Origin: Halolamina pelagica
Lineage (GTDB): Archaea; Halobacteriota; Halobacteria; Halobacteriales; Haloferacaceae
Assembly: GCF_900115675.1 (NCBI RefSeq)
Contig: NZ_FOXI01000001.1
Span: 434,001 to 498,000 of the forward strand
Length of the DNA stretch: 64,000 nt
Direction of reading: 5' to 3'
Position 1 is the stretch's first letter, and every line of letters begins with the position of its first letter. A program made the position numbers and the translations under genes. Shown here in pieces: positions 8,211-16,361 of this stretch. Under the pieces are notes generated by a model. It was not told where the DNA came from and did no database searches. It worked only from the letters and a program-made list of their open reading frames with translations.

Positions 8211-9383
8211 ATGCCATCGTTCACCGCCCGCGCCGAGTACGACCGTCTCAGCCACGTTCGCGCCCACCGACCGGGACTCGAACTCTGGCCCGGCGCGCTC
8301 GATCCCGAGACGAACCTCTTCGACGCCCCGCTGCCGCCAGCACAGGCCGCACGGGAGCACGAGCGCATGACCGACGCCCTCGCGGCCGCGGGCGTCGAGG
8401 TGCACCTCCTCGCGGACGACCTCGCCGCGGCGGGCGAGCTCGACGCTCTGGTCGACGAGTACGTCGACGTGCCGGAGGGCGTCGACGCCGCCGCGGCGAC
8501 TGCCGCGTTCAGCCCGCGGGAGACGCTGGAACTCGTCCTCTCGCGGGCCGAGCTCTCCGAGGCGAACGACCGGACGAGCGTCGAACTCCGCCAGCCCATC
8601 TCGAACACGCTGTTCCAGAGCGACACCGTCGTCGTCGGGGACGAGGGCCCCGTCCTGTGCGAGATGGGCGAGCCGGTCCGGCAGGACGAACTCCCGGTCG
8701 TCCGCCGGGCGTGGGAGGGTCTCGGCGCCGAGTTCGGCCACGAGATGCACCGGCCCCTGGAGGGCGGGGAGTTCCTGCCGGCCGACGAGTTCGCGCTGCT
8801 GGGCGTCTCGGCGGAAGTCGACGGCGAGGAGGAGGTGATCCGGACCACCTACGACGCGGGCCGGGAGTTCCTCGAGGCCGGCGCCGTCGGGTTCGAGGAG
8901 GTCGGCCTCGTGCGCGCGCCGCTCTCGGCGGACCGGCGCCACCGCGAGGAGCACGGGATCGGCTCCCGCGTGCTCCACCTGCTCGGCTGGTGCAACCTCG
9001 CCGCCGAGGGGCTCGCGGTGACCGACCCCACGCTGGCCGAGGCCGCGACGGTCGACGTGTTCCGGAAGACGAGCGACGGCTACGAGTTCGATCGGTCCAC
9101 GTCGGCGCTCGCGTACCTCCGCGATCGCGGCTACGACGTCGTCGAGACGGGGCCGACGGAGCGCTGGGCCGCGAACTTCCTCACCGTCGACGATGGCGTG
9201 GTCGTCCCGATGCACCGAACCGACGAGGACGGGAACTACGACCCTGGCCTGAACGCCACCATCGAGGGCCTGAAAGAGCGCGGCGTCGAGGTGCTCCCCG
9301 ACGGCGAGGGGATCCCGGAGGGCGTGCTGACCCGCGGCGCGGGCGGGATCAACTGCATGACCGTGCCGCTGGAGCGTCGGTGA
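8211..9383 (+). CDS. Arginine-deiminase / amidinotransferase family protein
   Basis: A 390-residue protein with the guanidino-group-modifying fold. The C-terminal third matches arginine deiminase well: ANFLTVDDGVVVPMHR, then RGAGGINCMTVPLERR with the nucleophile Cys at about 382. The EGGE motif (about residue 184) matches the substrate-binding EGGD of the family. At the catalytic His position the sequence reads HLLG instead of H-x-D-T, so a normally conserved Asp is missing. Arginine deiminase makes citrulline and ammonia; with this change the substrate may differ. The gene is alone on the plus strand between dnaK and dnaJ, with no arginine-pathway neighbours. Confidence 0.7.
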   Translation: MPSFTARAEYDRLSHVRAHRPGLELWPGALDPETNLFDAPLPPAQAAREHERMTDALAAAGVEVHLLADDLAAAGELDALVDEYVDVPEGVDAAAATAAFSPRETLELVLSRAELSEANDRTSVELRQPISNTLFQSDTVVVGDEGPVLCEMGEPVRQDELPVVRRAWEGLGAEFGHEMHRPLEGGEFLPADEFALLGVSAEVDGEEEVIRTTYDAGREFLEAGAVGFEEVGLVRAPLSADRRHREEHGIGSRVLHLLGWCNLAAEGLAVTDPTLAEAATVDVFRKTSDGYEFDRSTSALAYLRDRGYDVVETGPTERWAANFLTVDDGVVVPMHRTDEDGNYDPGLNATIEGLKERGVEVLPDGEGIPEGVLTRGAGGINCMTVPLERR

Positions 9384-9476
9384 GATTCGAACCGCACGAA
9401 AAGCTACGGCCCGTTCGGTTCGGAAAGCTCGCTCCGCTCGTTTTCGGGCCGACGGGAACGACCCCTCGGGCTCGCG

Positions 9477-11396
9477 TTACTCGTCCTCGTCGTCGTTCTC
9501 GTCGACGTCCTCGAAGTCGGCGTCGACGTACTCGTCGTCGCCGTCCGCGCCAGCACCGGCGTCGCCGCCCATGCCGCCCGGGCCGGCGCCGCCCATGCCG
9601 CCCGGACCGGCACCCGCGGCACCTGCGCCGCCGGGGCCGCCGGCAGCGGCCTCCTCCTGGTACATCTGCTTGCCGATCTCCTGGAGCTCGCCGCTGAGCT
9701 CCTCGGTGACTTCCTCGAGCTCCTCGGCCGTGGCGTCCTCGTCGTCCAGAACCTCCTCGACGTCCTCGATCGCGGCTTCCACGTCCTCGACGATCGCCTC
9801 GTCGACGTTCTCCTCGTTCTCCTCGAGCAGGGTCTCGGCGCGCTGGATCGCGCCCTCGGCCTCGTTGCGGGCCTCGATGCGCTGTCGGCGCTGCTTGTCC
9901 TCCTCGGCGTGCTGCTCGGCCTCCTGCTGCATCTCCTCGATCTCCTCGTCGGAGAGGCCGGCGCCGCCCTCGATGGTGATCGACTCGGCGTTACCCGAGC
10001 CCTGGTCCTCGGCTTCGACGTTGACGATACCGTTCTCGTCGATGTTGAACGTGACCTCGATCTGGGGGGTCCCGGCCGGCGCCGGCGGGATGCCGGTCAG
10101 CTGGAACTCGCCGAGCAGCTCGTTCTCCTCGGCGATCTCGCGCTCGCCCTGGAACACCCGGACCTGCACGGAGGTCTGGTTGTCCGCCGCGGTGGTGAAC
10201 ACCTTCGACTCCTCGGTCGGGATGGTGGTGTTCTTCTCGATCAGGCGCTCGAACAGGCCGCCCTTGACCTCGATCCCCAGCGAGAGCGGGGTCACGTCGA
10301 GCAGCACGAGGTCGTCCACGTCGCCGGAGAGGACGCCGCCCTGGATCGCCGCACCCAGCGCGACGGCCTCGTCGGGGTTGACGTTCTTCTTGGGCTCCTG
10401 GCCGACCAGGTCCTCGACCTGCTCGTGGACCTGGGGCATCCGGGTGGAGCCGCCGACGAGGATGACCTCGTCGATGTCGGTCTTGGTGTAGCCGGCGTCC
10501 TCGAGCGCCTGCTCGGTCGGCTCGACCGTGCGCCCGATCAGGTCCTCGGTCAGCGACTCGAACGTCGCTCGCGTGATCGACTGCTCGAGGTGGACCGGGC
10601 CGGAGTCCGTCGCCGTGATGAACGGGAGGTTGACCGTCGTCTCCTTCTTGTTCGAGAGCTCGATCTTGGCCTCCTCGGCGGCGTCCTTGAGCCGCTGGAG
10701 CGCCTGCCGGTCCTCGCGGAGGTCGATGCCGTGCTCGTTCTCGAACTCGTCGGCGAGGTGGTCCATCAGCGCCTCGTCCCAGTCGTCGCCGCCGAGGTCG
10801 TTGTCCCCGTTGGTCGCGACGACCTCGTAGACGCCGCCGCCGAGGTCGAGGATGGACACGTCGAACGTCCCCCCACCCAAGTCGTACACGAGGACTGTCT
10901 GGTCGGAGTCGTCGTCGAGCCCGTAGGCCATCGACGCCGCCGTCGGCTCGTTCACGATGCGGTCGACCTCGAAGCCGGCGATCTCGCCGGCGTCCTTGGT
11001 CGCCTGTCGCTGCTTGTCGTTGAAGTACGCCGGCACCGTGATGACCGCCTTCTCCACGTCGTCGCCGAGGTACTCCTCGGCGTCGCGTTTGAGCTTCTGG
11101 AGGATCATCGCCGAGATCTGCTCGGGCGTGTACTCCTCGCCCTCGGCCTCGACGGTGTAGTCCTCGTCGCCCATGTGGCGCTTGATCGAGGCGATCGTGT
11201 TCTCCGGGTTCTGGATCGCCTGGTTCTTGGCGGGCTTGCCGACGAGTCGCTCGCCGTCGTCGGAGAACGCGACGACGGACGGCGTGGTTCGATCGCCCTC
11301 GCTGTTGACGATGATCTCGGGGTCTCCACCCTCCATGACGGCCATCGCGGAGTTGGTGGTCCCCAGGTCGATTCCGAGGATCTTGTTGCTCGCCAT
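9477..11396 (-). CDS. dnaK: Chaperone DnaK (Hsp70)
   Basis: A 639-residue Hsp70. The actin-like ATPase domain starts [19 protein letters not shown], with [15 protein letters not shown] and [12 protein letters not shown] further in; the substrate domain follows from about residue 390 and a Gly/Met-rich acidic tail ends the protein. ATGs at 11405 and 11396 are both possible. I prefer 11396 because it gives the common haloarchaeal N-terminus [12 protein letters not shown] and places GGAAGG-like purines (GGAAGGT) about nine bases upstream. The protein refolds and holds clients with DnaJ and GrpE in the cytoplasm. A symmetric TATA region upstream is listed separately. Archaeal dnaK genes are thought to come from bacteria. 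Confidence 0.97.
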   Translation of the reverse strand: MASNKILGIDLGTTNSAMAVMEGGDPEIIVNSEGDRTTPSVVAFSDDGERLVGKPAKNQAIQNPENTIASIKRHMGDEDYTVEAEGEEYTPEQISAMILQKLKRDAEEYLGDDVEKAVITVPAYFNDKQRQATKDAGEIAGFEVDRIVNEPTAASMAYGLDDDSDQTVLVYDLGGGTFDVSILDLGGGVYEVVATNGDNDLGGDDWDEALMDHLADEFENEHGIDLREDRQALQRLKDAAEEAKIELSNKKETTVNLPFITATDSGPVHLEQSITRATFESLTEDLIGRTVEPTEQALEDAGYTKTDIDEVILVGGSTRMPQVHEQVEDLVGQEPKKNVNPDEAVALGAAIQGGVLSGDVDDLVLLDVTPLSLGIEVKGGLFERLIEKNTTIPTEESKVFTTAADNQTSVQVRVFQGEREIAEENELLGEFQLTGIPPAPAGTPQIEVTFNIDENGIVNVEAEDQGSGNAESITIEGGAGLSDEEIEEMQQEAEQHAEEDKQRRQRIEARNEAEGAIQRAETLLEENEENVDEAIVEDVEAAIEDVEEVLDDEDATAEELEEVTEELSGELQEIGKQMYQEEAAAGGPGGAGAAGAGPGGMGGAGPGGMGGDAGAGADGDDEYVDADFEDVDENDDEDE

Positions 11397-11423
11397 CTTG
11401 CTCATACCTTCCGGGTTGAGTCG

Positions 11424-11441
11424 GTTAAAGGTTGCTTTAAC
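11424..11441 (-). promoter_or_regulatory. dnaK promoter with symmetric TATA region
   Basis: GTTAAAG, four bases, then CTTTAAC: a perfect 7-base inverted repeat overlapping the expected TATA position, 28-45 bases before the preferred dnaK ATG. A start about 25 bases downstream would fall at about 11405, leaving a leader of about nine bases. It could be a plain promoter, or also an operator for a heat-shock regulator. Confidence 0.5.
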
Positions 11442-11530
11442 GCCCGGAGACAACCCCAACGCCCGCTTGCGGTTCTGCCACCCGGCGGCGGGGTACGGAG
11501 AAGGATTTATCCCGAACCGTCCACCGACCG

Positions 11531-12181
11531 CTACTCCTGGCTGACGGTGACCTGTGCGGTCCGGATGACGCGGTCGCCCATCTCGTAGCCGGGGCGGTAG
11601 AGCTCGTCGATGACGCCGGCGGGGCGGTCGCTCTCGACGCGCATCAGTACCTCGTGGCGCTCGGGGTCGGGCTCCTCGCCGACCTCGGGTTCGATGCGGT
11701 CGACGCCCTCGTCGTCGAGCACGCGGTCCAGTTCCCCGAGCGTCTTCTCGACGCCCTCGCGGATGTCGGCGTCGCCGTCCTGCGCCAGCGCGCGGGCGAG
11801 GTTGTCCCGGACCGGGAGCAGGCGCTCCACGAGGTCCTCGGTCGCGCGGGCGCGCTGCTGTTCGAGCTTCTTCTGCTGGCGCTTCTTGAAGTTCTGGAAG
11901 TCGGCCTGCTTGCGGGTGAGTTTGCTCTCGAGGTCGTCGACGCGCTCCTCGTAGTCGGCTCGCTCCGCTTCGAGTTCTTCGGCCAACGCCTCGTCGTGGT
12001 CGGCGACACGCTCGATCAGCGACCGGTCGAGTTCTTCCTGCTCGCGCTCCCCCTCCGCCGCGGAAGCCTCGGCACCGGCGTCAGCCTCGGGCGCCGTCTC
12101 GGCGTCCGTTTCCTCGGGCGCGTCGACGCCCGTCTCGGCTTCGGTCGGCTCCTCGGCTGCCGCGTCGGCGTCGTCGGTCAT
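11531..12181 (-). CDS. grpE: Nucleotide exchange factor GrpE
   Basis: A 216-residue GrpE that releases ADP from DnaK. The first 50 residues are an acidic Glu/Ala/Asp-rich extension typical of halophiles. A long coiled coil follows (about 60-110, including [20 protein letters not shown]), then the beta-domain with [19 protein letters not shown] and the signature end [19 protein letters not shown]. It lies 134 bases upstream of dnaK on the same strand, but each has its own TATA-like element, so they may be separate transcripts of one regulon. Confidence 0.95.
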   Translation of the reverse strand: MTDDADAAAEEPTEAETGVDAPEETDAETAPEADAGAEASAAEGEREQEELDRSLIERVADHDEALAEELEAERADYEERVDDLESKLTRKQADFQNFKKRQQKKLEQQRARATEDLVERLLPVRDNLARALAQDGDADIREGVEKTLGELDRVLDDEGVDRIEPEVGEEPDPERHEVLMRVESDRPAGVIDELYRPGYEMGDRVIRTAQVTVSQE

Positions 12182-12205
12182 AACCGAAGGAAGCGCCGCC
12201 GTGGG

Positions 12206-12211
12206 TTTAAG
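12206..12211 (-). promoter_or_regulatory. TATA-like box of grpE
   Basis: CTTAAA on the minus strand, 25-30 bases before the grpE ATG at 12181, consistent with a leaderless or near-leaderless transcript. Confidence 0.45.
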
Positions 12212-12244
12212 CGTTGCAAAACCGCCCCGCCAGTCGGCGCGGGA

Positions 12245-14581
12245 TCAGTCGCCGGTCAGCGCATCGAGCATGAACACCGCCTCGGGTTTCGAGAGCGGAT
12301 CGTTCGCGTTGCCGCAGTGGGGCGACTGCACGCAGGACGGACAGCCGTCGGCGCAGTCGCAGTCGTCGATCAGCCGGGCGGTTCGGCGCATGAGCTCCTC
12401 GATCCGGTCGTAGCCGCGCCTGACGAGGCCGACGCCGCCGGGGTGGCCGTCGTAGACGAAGACGGTCGACCGGTCGGTGTGGCCGTGATAGGGCGTCGAG
12501 AGCCCGCCGACGTCCGCCCGGTCACAGAGCAGGTACAGCGGGAACAGCGAGATGACGCCGTGCTCGGCCGCGTGGATGCCGCCGTTGAAGCCGTACTCCG
12601 GGTCGCCGTCCTCGGCCGCCATCGCCCGCATCTCGACTTCGACGGCCTCCGGGACGGTCCAGTAGAGCGCCTTCGTCCGGAGCGTCGTCTCGGGGAGGTC
12701 CAGCGACTCCCGACCTAGCGTGTCGCCCGACGCGGCGTCGCGACGCTCGAACCCCGTGACCCGCTCGGTGACGGAGACGTCCGCGAACCGAACCGTGGTC
12801 TCCGGTCGTGCCGAGAGGGGTTTCTCCCGCAGGTCCTCATGGACGGTCACGTCCTTCTCGGTCAGGACCCGCGTGTGGTAGTCGGCCCAGGTCGGCTCCA
12901 GCCGGGCCGTATCGCGGTCCAGATCCAACTCGGCCACCTCGTACCGCCGGCCCTGGTGGTGGTAGATCGCGCCGGGGTGGACGTCCCGGAGCGCGTCCGA
13001 GAACGACAGCGAAGCGACCACGTCGCCCGAGCGGGCGTCCCGGAGGTCGACCTCGCGGTCGTCGATGGTCCGGAGGTTCATGCCGTGCTGGGGGCTCTCG
13101 TCGCCGTCGTGGGTCCAGCGGAGTCCCCGTTCTGTGTTCCGGCGCTCCAGAACCCCCGTCGCTTCCAGCTCTGCGACCACGTCCGGGTACGGCTCGCCGA
13201 AGTGGCGGTCGTCGTCCCGGGAGAGCCAGTTCTCGGCGGCCGCCGAGGCGACGTGGTCCGGCAGGAGCTCCTCGTTCTCGGGGTTCGAGATCGCGTCCTC
13301 TGGCTCGCCCTCGAAGAACGTCTCCGGGTTCCGCATCAGGTACTGATCCAACTGGTCCTCGCCGGCGACGAGCACTACGAGAGCGGGGTCGTCGCCCCGG
13401 CCCGCGCGGCCGGCCTGCTGGAACGCCGCCATCCGGGTCCCCGGGTAGCCGTCGACGATCACCGCGTCCAGCCCGCCGACGTCGACGCCGAGTTCGAGCG
13501 CGGTCGTGCTCCAGACGCCGCGGAGGTCGCCGTCGTGGAGCTGCCCCTCCAACTCCCGCCGGCGTTCGTCCGTGAGCGAGCCCTGGTAGGCGCCGACTTT
13601 CCCGGCCAACTCGGTCGCGCCGCGACTCCGGAGTTCCTTCGCCGACTCCTCGGCGTATCGCTCGGCGGTCTGGCGGCTCCGGGTGAAGACGAGCGTCTGC
13701 TCGCCCGCCTCGACGAGGTCGGCGAACAGGCGCATCGACTCGGTGTGGCTGGAGCGTCGACGCCCGGTCCCGCGATCCTGCTCGTACTCCGGGGGGTTCC
13801 AGAGCACCCAGTCCCGCGGCCCGGTCGCGGAGGCGTCGTCGTCGACCAGCGTGAACCCCGATGGGTCCCGCCCGGTCACCGTCGCCGCGTGCTCGACTGG
13901 GTTGCCGATGGTGGCCGAACAGCAGACGTAGGTCGGGTCGGCGCCGTAGCGGTCACAGATCCGGTTGAGTCGCCGCAACAGCAGCGCGACCTGCGAACCG
14001 AACACGCCCCGGTAGCTGTGGATCTCGTCGATCACCACCCGTTCGAGGGAACTGAACAACCACTCCCAGAGCCGGTGGGCGTGCGGGAGGAGCGCGTAGT
14101 GGACCATGTCGGGGTTCGACAGCAGCACCGTCGGCCGGCGGTCACGCACGTCGCGCTTCTCCGACTTCGAGAGGCGACCGGTGTACTGCTCGACGGCGAC
14201 CCGGGACCCGAACCCCAGATCCCGAGCGAGTTCCGAGAGCGTCTCCAGTTGGTCGGCGATCAGCGCGTTCTGGGGGCCGATGTACAGCGTGCGGCCGCCG
14301 TGATCCATCGCGTTCTCGAACGCCGGCACGGTGTAGGCGAGGCTCTTCCCGCTCGCGGTTTCGGTCGCGATCACGGCGTCGTCGCCCGCCCGAACGGCCC
14401 GAACCGCGTCGGTCTGGTGGCGGAACGGCTGCTCGATGCCGCGCTCGGCCAGCGCGCTTTCGAGGCGCTGTTCGAGATCCAGCTCCGCGAACCGGGGGTC
14501 GCGTGGCGGGACGCGTCGATGGGCGGCCACCTGATCTCGGTAGTAGGGCCGCTCGCGGAGCCAGTCGAGCGGGTCGTGCAC
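12245..14581 (-). CDS. DEAD/DEAH-box DNA helicase, MrfA/YprA-like with C-terminal DUF1998
   Basis: A 778-residue superfamily 2 helicase. Visible motifs are the Q-like RHQTDAV, Walker A TETASGKSLAY, the DEIH box (VVIDEIHSYRGVFGSQ), SATIGNP, and the helicase C domain with QQAGRAGRGDDPALVVLV. The last 200 residues have the DUF1998 zinc region: DDCDCADGCPSCVQSPHCG near the C-terminus. This layout is that of MrfA/YprA and Hrq1-type helicases, which unwind DNA during repair of mitomycin-type damage. I place the start at a GTG (14581), giving VHDPLDWLRERPYYRDQ; the longer ATG form at 14674 would overlap the divergent nuclease gene. Confidence 0.85.
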   Translation of the reverse strand: MHDPLDWLRERPYYRDQVAAHRRVPPRDPRFAELDLEQRLESALAERGIEQPFRHQTDAVRAVRAGDDAVIATETASGKSLAYTVPAFENAMDHGGRTLYIGPQNALIADQLETLSELARDLGFGSRVAVEQYTGRLSKSEKRDVRDRRPTVLLSNPDMVHYALLPHAHRLWEWLFSSLERVVIDEIHSYRGVFGSQVALLLRRLNRICDRYGADPTYVCCSATIGNPVEHAATVTGRDPSGFTLVDDDASATGPRDWVLWNPPEYEQDRGTGRRRSSHTESMRLFADLVEAGEQTLVFTRSRQTAERYAEESAKELRSRGATELAGKVGAYQGSLTDERRRELEGQLHDGDLRGVWSTTALELGVDVGGLDAVIVDGYPGTRMAAFQQAGRAGRGDDPALVVLVAGEDQLDQYLMRNPETFFEGEPEDAISNPENEELLPDHVASAAAENWLSRDDDRHFGEPYPDVVAELEATGVLERRNTERGLRWTHDGDESPQHGMNLRTIDDREVDLRDARSGDVVASLSFSDALRDVHPGAIYHHQGRRYEVAELDLDRDTARLEPTWADYHTRVLTEKDVTVHEDLREKPLSARPETTVRFADVSVTERVTGFERRDAASGDTLGRESLDLPETTLRTKALYWTVPEAVEVEMRAMAAEDGDPEYGFNGGIHAAEHGVISLFPLYLLCDRADVGGLSTPYHGHTDRSTVFVYDGHPGGVGLVRRGYDRIEELMRRTARLIDDCDCADGCPSCVQSPHCGNANDPLSKPEAVFMLDALTGD

Positions 14582-14657
14582 GCCGTCTGTTCGGCGCGGG
14601 CGGAGTATGACGGTTCTGGTCCCGGCCGCTTTTGGGCGCCGACGCCGAGACGGGGAT

Positions 14658-15065
14658 ATGGCCGAGGGCGGCACTTACACGCTCGTGTTCGCGCTGCCGA
14701 ACGCCGCCGCTATCGAGGTCGGCGCACTGGGGACCCACCGGTTCCCCGCCGGCGGCTACTGCTACACCGGGAGCGCGCTCGGCAGCGGCGGCTTCTCCCG
14801 GATCGACCGCCACCGGCGCGTCGCCGCCGGCGAGCACGACGTCCGCCACTGGCACGTCGACTACTTCGGCGGCCACCCCGACGTGGAGCTGGTCGCCGTC
14901 GAGCGCACGCCCGAGCGGGACTGTGAGTGCGCGGTCGCGCAGGCGCTCGGGAGCGGCCCCGTGTCGGGCTTCGGCGCCTCCGACTGCGACTGCGAGACCC
15001 ACCTCGCGCGGTTCGACAGTATCGACGCCGCACGGGAGCGAGCGCGCGACGTCCACCGTGGTTGA
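14658..15065 (+). CDS. GIY-YIG family nuclease (DUF123-type)
   Basis: A 135-residue protein starting MAEGGTYTLVFALP. It has the form of the archaeal DUF123 group of GIY-YIG nucleases: GGYCYTGSALGSGGFSRIDR (the YIG-like strand and Arg helix), then VRHWHVDYF and a Cys-rich end (RDCECAVAQAL, SDCDCETHLARFDS). GIY-YIG enzymes cut DNA with a Tyr-Arg-Glu site. DUF123 proteins are found alone or fused to repair enzymes in archaea, and their role is not settled. The gene starts only 76 bases from the divergent helicase start, so the two may share a control region. Confidence 0.75.
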   Translation: MAEGGTYTLVFALPNAAAIEVGALGTHRFPAGGYCYTGSALGSGGFSRIDRHRRVAAGEHDVRHWHVDYFGGHPDVELVAVERTPERDCECAVAQALGSGPVSGFGASDCDCETHLARFDSIDAARERARDVHRG

Positions 15066-15125
15066 TCCCGGCAGCGCGGCCGGTGAGCCGGTGGCTCTTA
15101 GCCCCTCCACACCGATCCCCGAGCC

Positions 15126-16208
15126 ATGTACGAACCGATGCCGTATCTGGAGTGGATCCACGGCCGGCCCGAGACGGCGACACACGACCTCGGGTCGAGC
15201 GATCTCCGGACCGATCGCGCGCACGGGTCGGTCGTCCCGTCGCCGCTCGCGGGGCTCGACGACCCGGCCGACCCGCCGTCACTCGAAGCCGCCATCGCGG
15301 CGGAGTACGGCGTCGACGAGTCCCGGGTGCTGGTGACCGCGGGGGCGACCCACGCGAACTTCCTCGCCGCCGCGGCGGCGCTGTCGCTGGCCGAGGGCGA
15401 CGAGGTCCTCGTCGAGCGCCCGGGGTACGACCCGCTGATCCACACCCCGGCCGGCGTCGGCGGGGAGATCGAGCGCTTCGAACGCCCGGCGAGTTCCGGG
15501 TACCCGCTGCTCCCGGACACGATCACCGCCGCGACGTCCCCGGGGACGGCGCTGGTCACCGTCACGAACCGCCACAACCCGACTGGACGGCTCACGTCGC
15601 GCGGCGACCTGGCGTCGGTCGCCGAGGCGGTGGCCGACACGAACGCTCGCCTGCTCGTCGACGAGGTCTACGGCCCCTACACGGCGGACCCGGGCTCCGG
15701 AGGGGCGTTCGGAGGTGTCACGGCCGCGGGGCTGTCGAACACCGTCGTGACCGGTTCCTTCACCAAGTTTCACGGGCTCGGCGGGCTCCAGATCGGCTGG
15801 GTGATCGCCGACGAGTCGTTCGTCGACCGCGCCCGGGAGGTGTTCATGCACGTCCCGTCGGTCGCGGAGCCGTCCCGCGCGCTCGCTCGGCGCTTCTTCG
15901 CCCACCGGGACGAGCTCGTCGCGGACTCGCGGGCCCACCTGCGGCGGAACCACGAGCTGCTCGCGTCGTTCGTCGACGGCCGGGACGATCTCGACGGGCG
16001 GATCGCCGCCGGCTGTACGTTCGGGCTGGTCGAGCACGAACGCGTCGACGGCGACGCACTCACCGAGGCGGCGTGGGACGCGGGCGTACTCGTCGTCCCG
16101 GGGCGCTTCTTCGGGGCACCGTCGGGGATCCGACTCTCGGCGGGGCGGCGCCCGGCGGCCGTCGAGGCGGGACTGGCGGAACTGGGGCGGCTACTCGACG
16201 ACCTCTGA
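15126..16208 (+). CDS. PLP-dependent aminotransferase, class I/II
   Basis: A 360-residue fold-type I PLP enzyme. Landmarks are the phosphate-contact region TAGATHANFLAAAAAL (about residue 71), the cofactor Asn in TVTNRHNPTG (about 141), the Asp-Tyr pair in LLVDEVYGPYT (about 177) and the Schiff-base lysine in SFTKFHGLGG (about 214). A C-terminal Arg in SGIRLSAGRR would hold the substrate carboxylate. The enzyme moves an amino group between an amino acid and a 2-oxo acid; the specificity cannot be read. It is 60 bases after the nuclease gene on the same strand. A TCTTAG about 27 bases before the ATG suggests its own promoter. Confidence 0.8.
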   Translation: MYEPMPYLEWIHGRPETATHDLGSSDLRTDRAHGSVVPSPLAGLDDPADPPSLEAAIAAEYGVDESRVLVTAGATHANFLAAAAALSLAEGDEVLVERPGYDPLIHTPAGVGGEIERFERPASSGYPLLPDTITAATSPGTALVTVTNRHNPTGRLTSRGDLASVAEAVADTNARLLVDEVYGPYTADPGSGGAFGGVTAAGLSNTVVTGSFTKFHGLGGLQIGWVIADESFVDRAREVFMHVPSVAEPSRALARRFFAHRDELVADSRAHLRRNHELLASFVDGRDDLDGRIAAGCTFGLVEHERVDGDALTEAAWDAGVLVVPGRFFGAPSGIRLSAGRRPAAVEAGLAELGRLLDDL

Positions 16209-16361
16209 GGAGCGCGATCGCCGGCGAGTTGGCGAACAGGTGGCGGGTCGCTGGCGGGGCAGGTGCCACGCTACCGCTGCTGCCCCGCCGCAGTTCTCAG
16301 GTCACGGGGCGAGTGGTCGCGCTCTCGTACTTGAAAAGTGGGCCCGACCGGCCGGGCGCAG

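Noticed and set aside
7220-9697. 825-residue plus-strand frame across dnaJ and the deiminase-like gene
   Set aside because: It runs antisense over the DnaJ J domain and zinc repeats, which are clearly real, and has low-complexity Arg/Gly/Ala content.
9909-11588. 559-residue plus-strand frame opposite dnaK
   Set aside because: It is the reverse of the highly conserved Hsp70 coding sequence.
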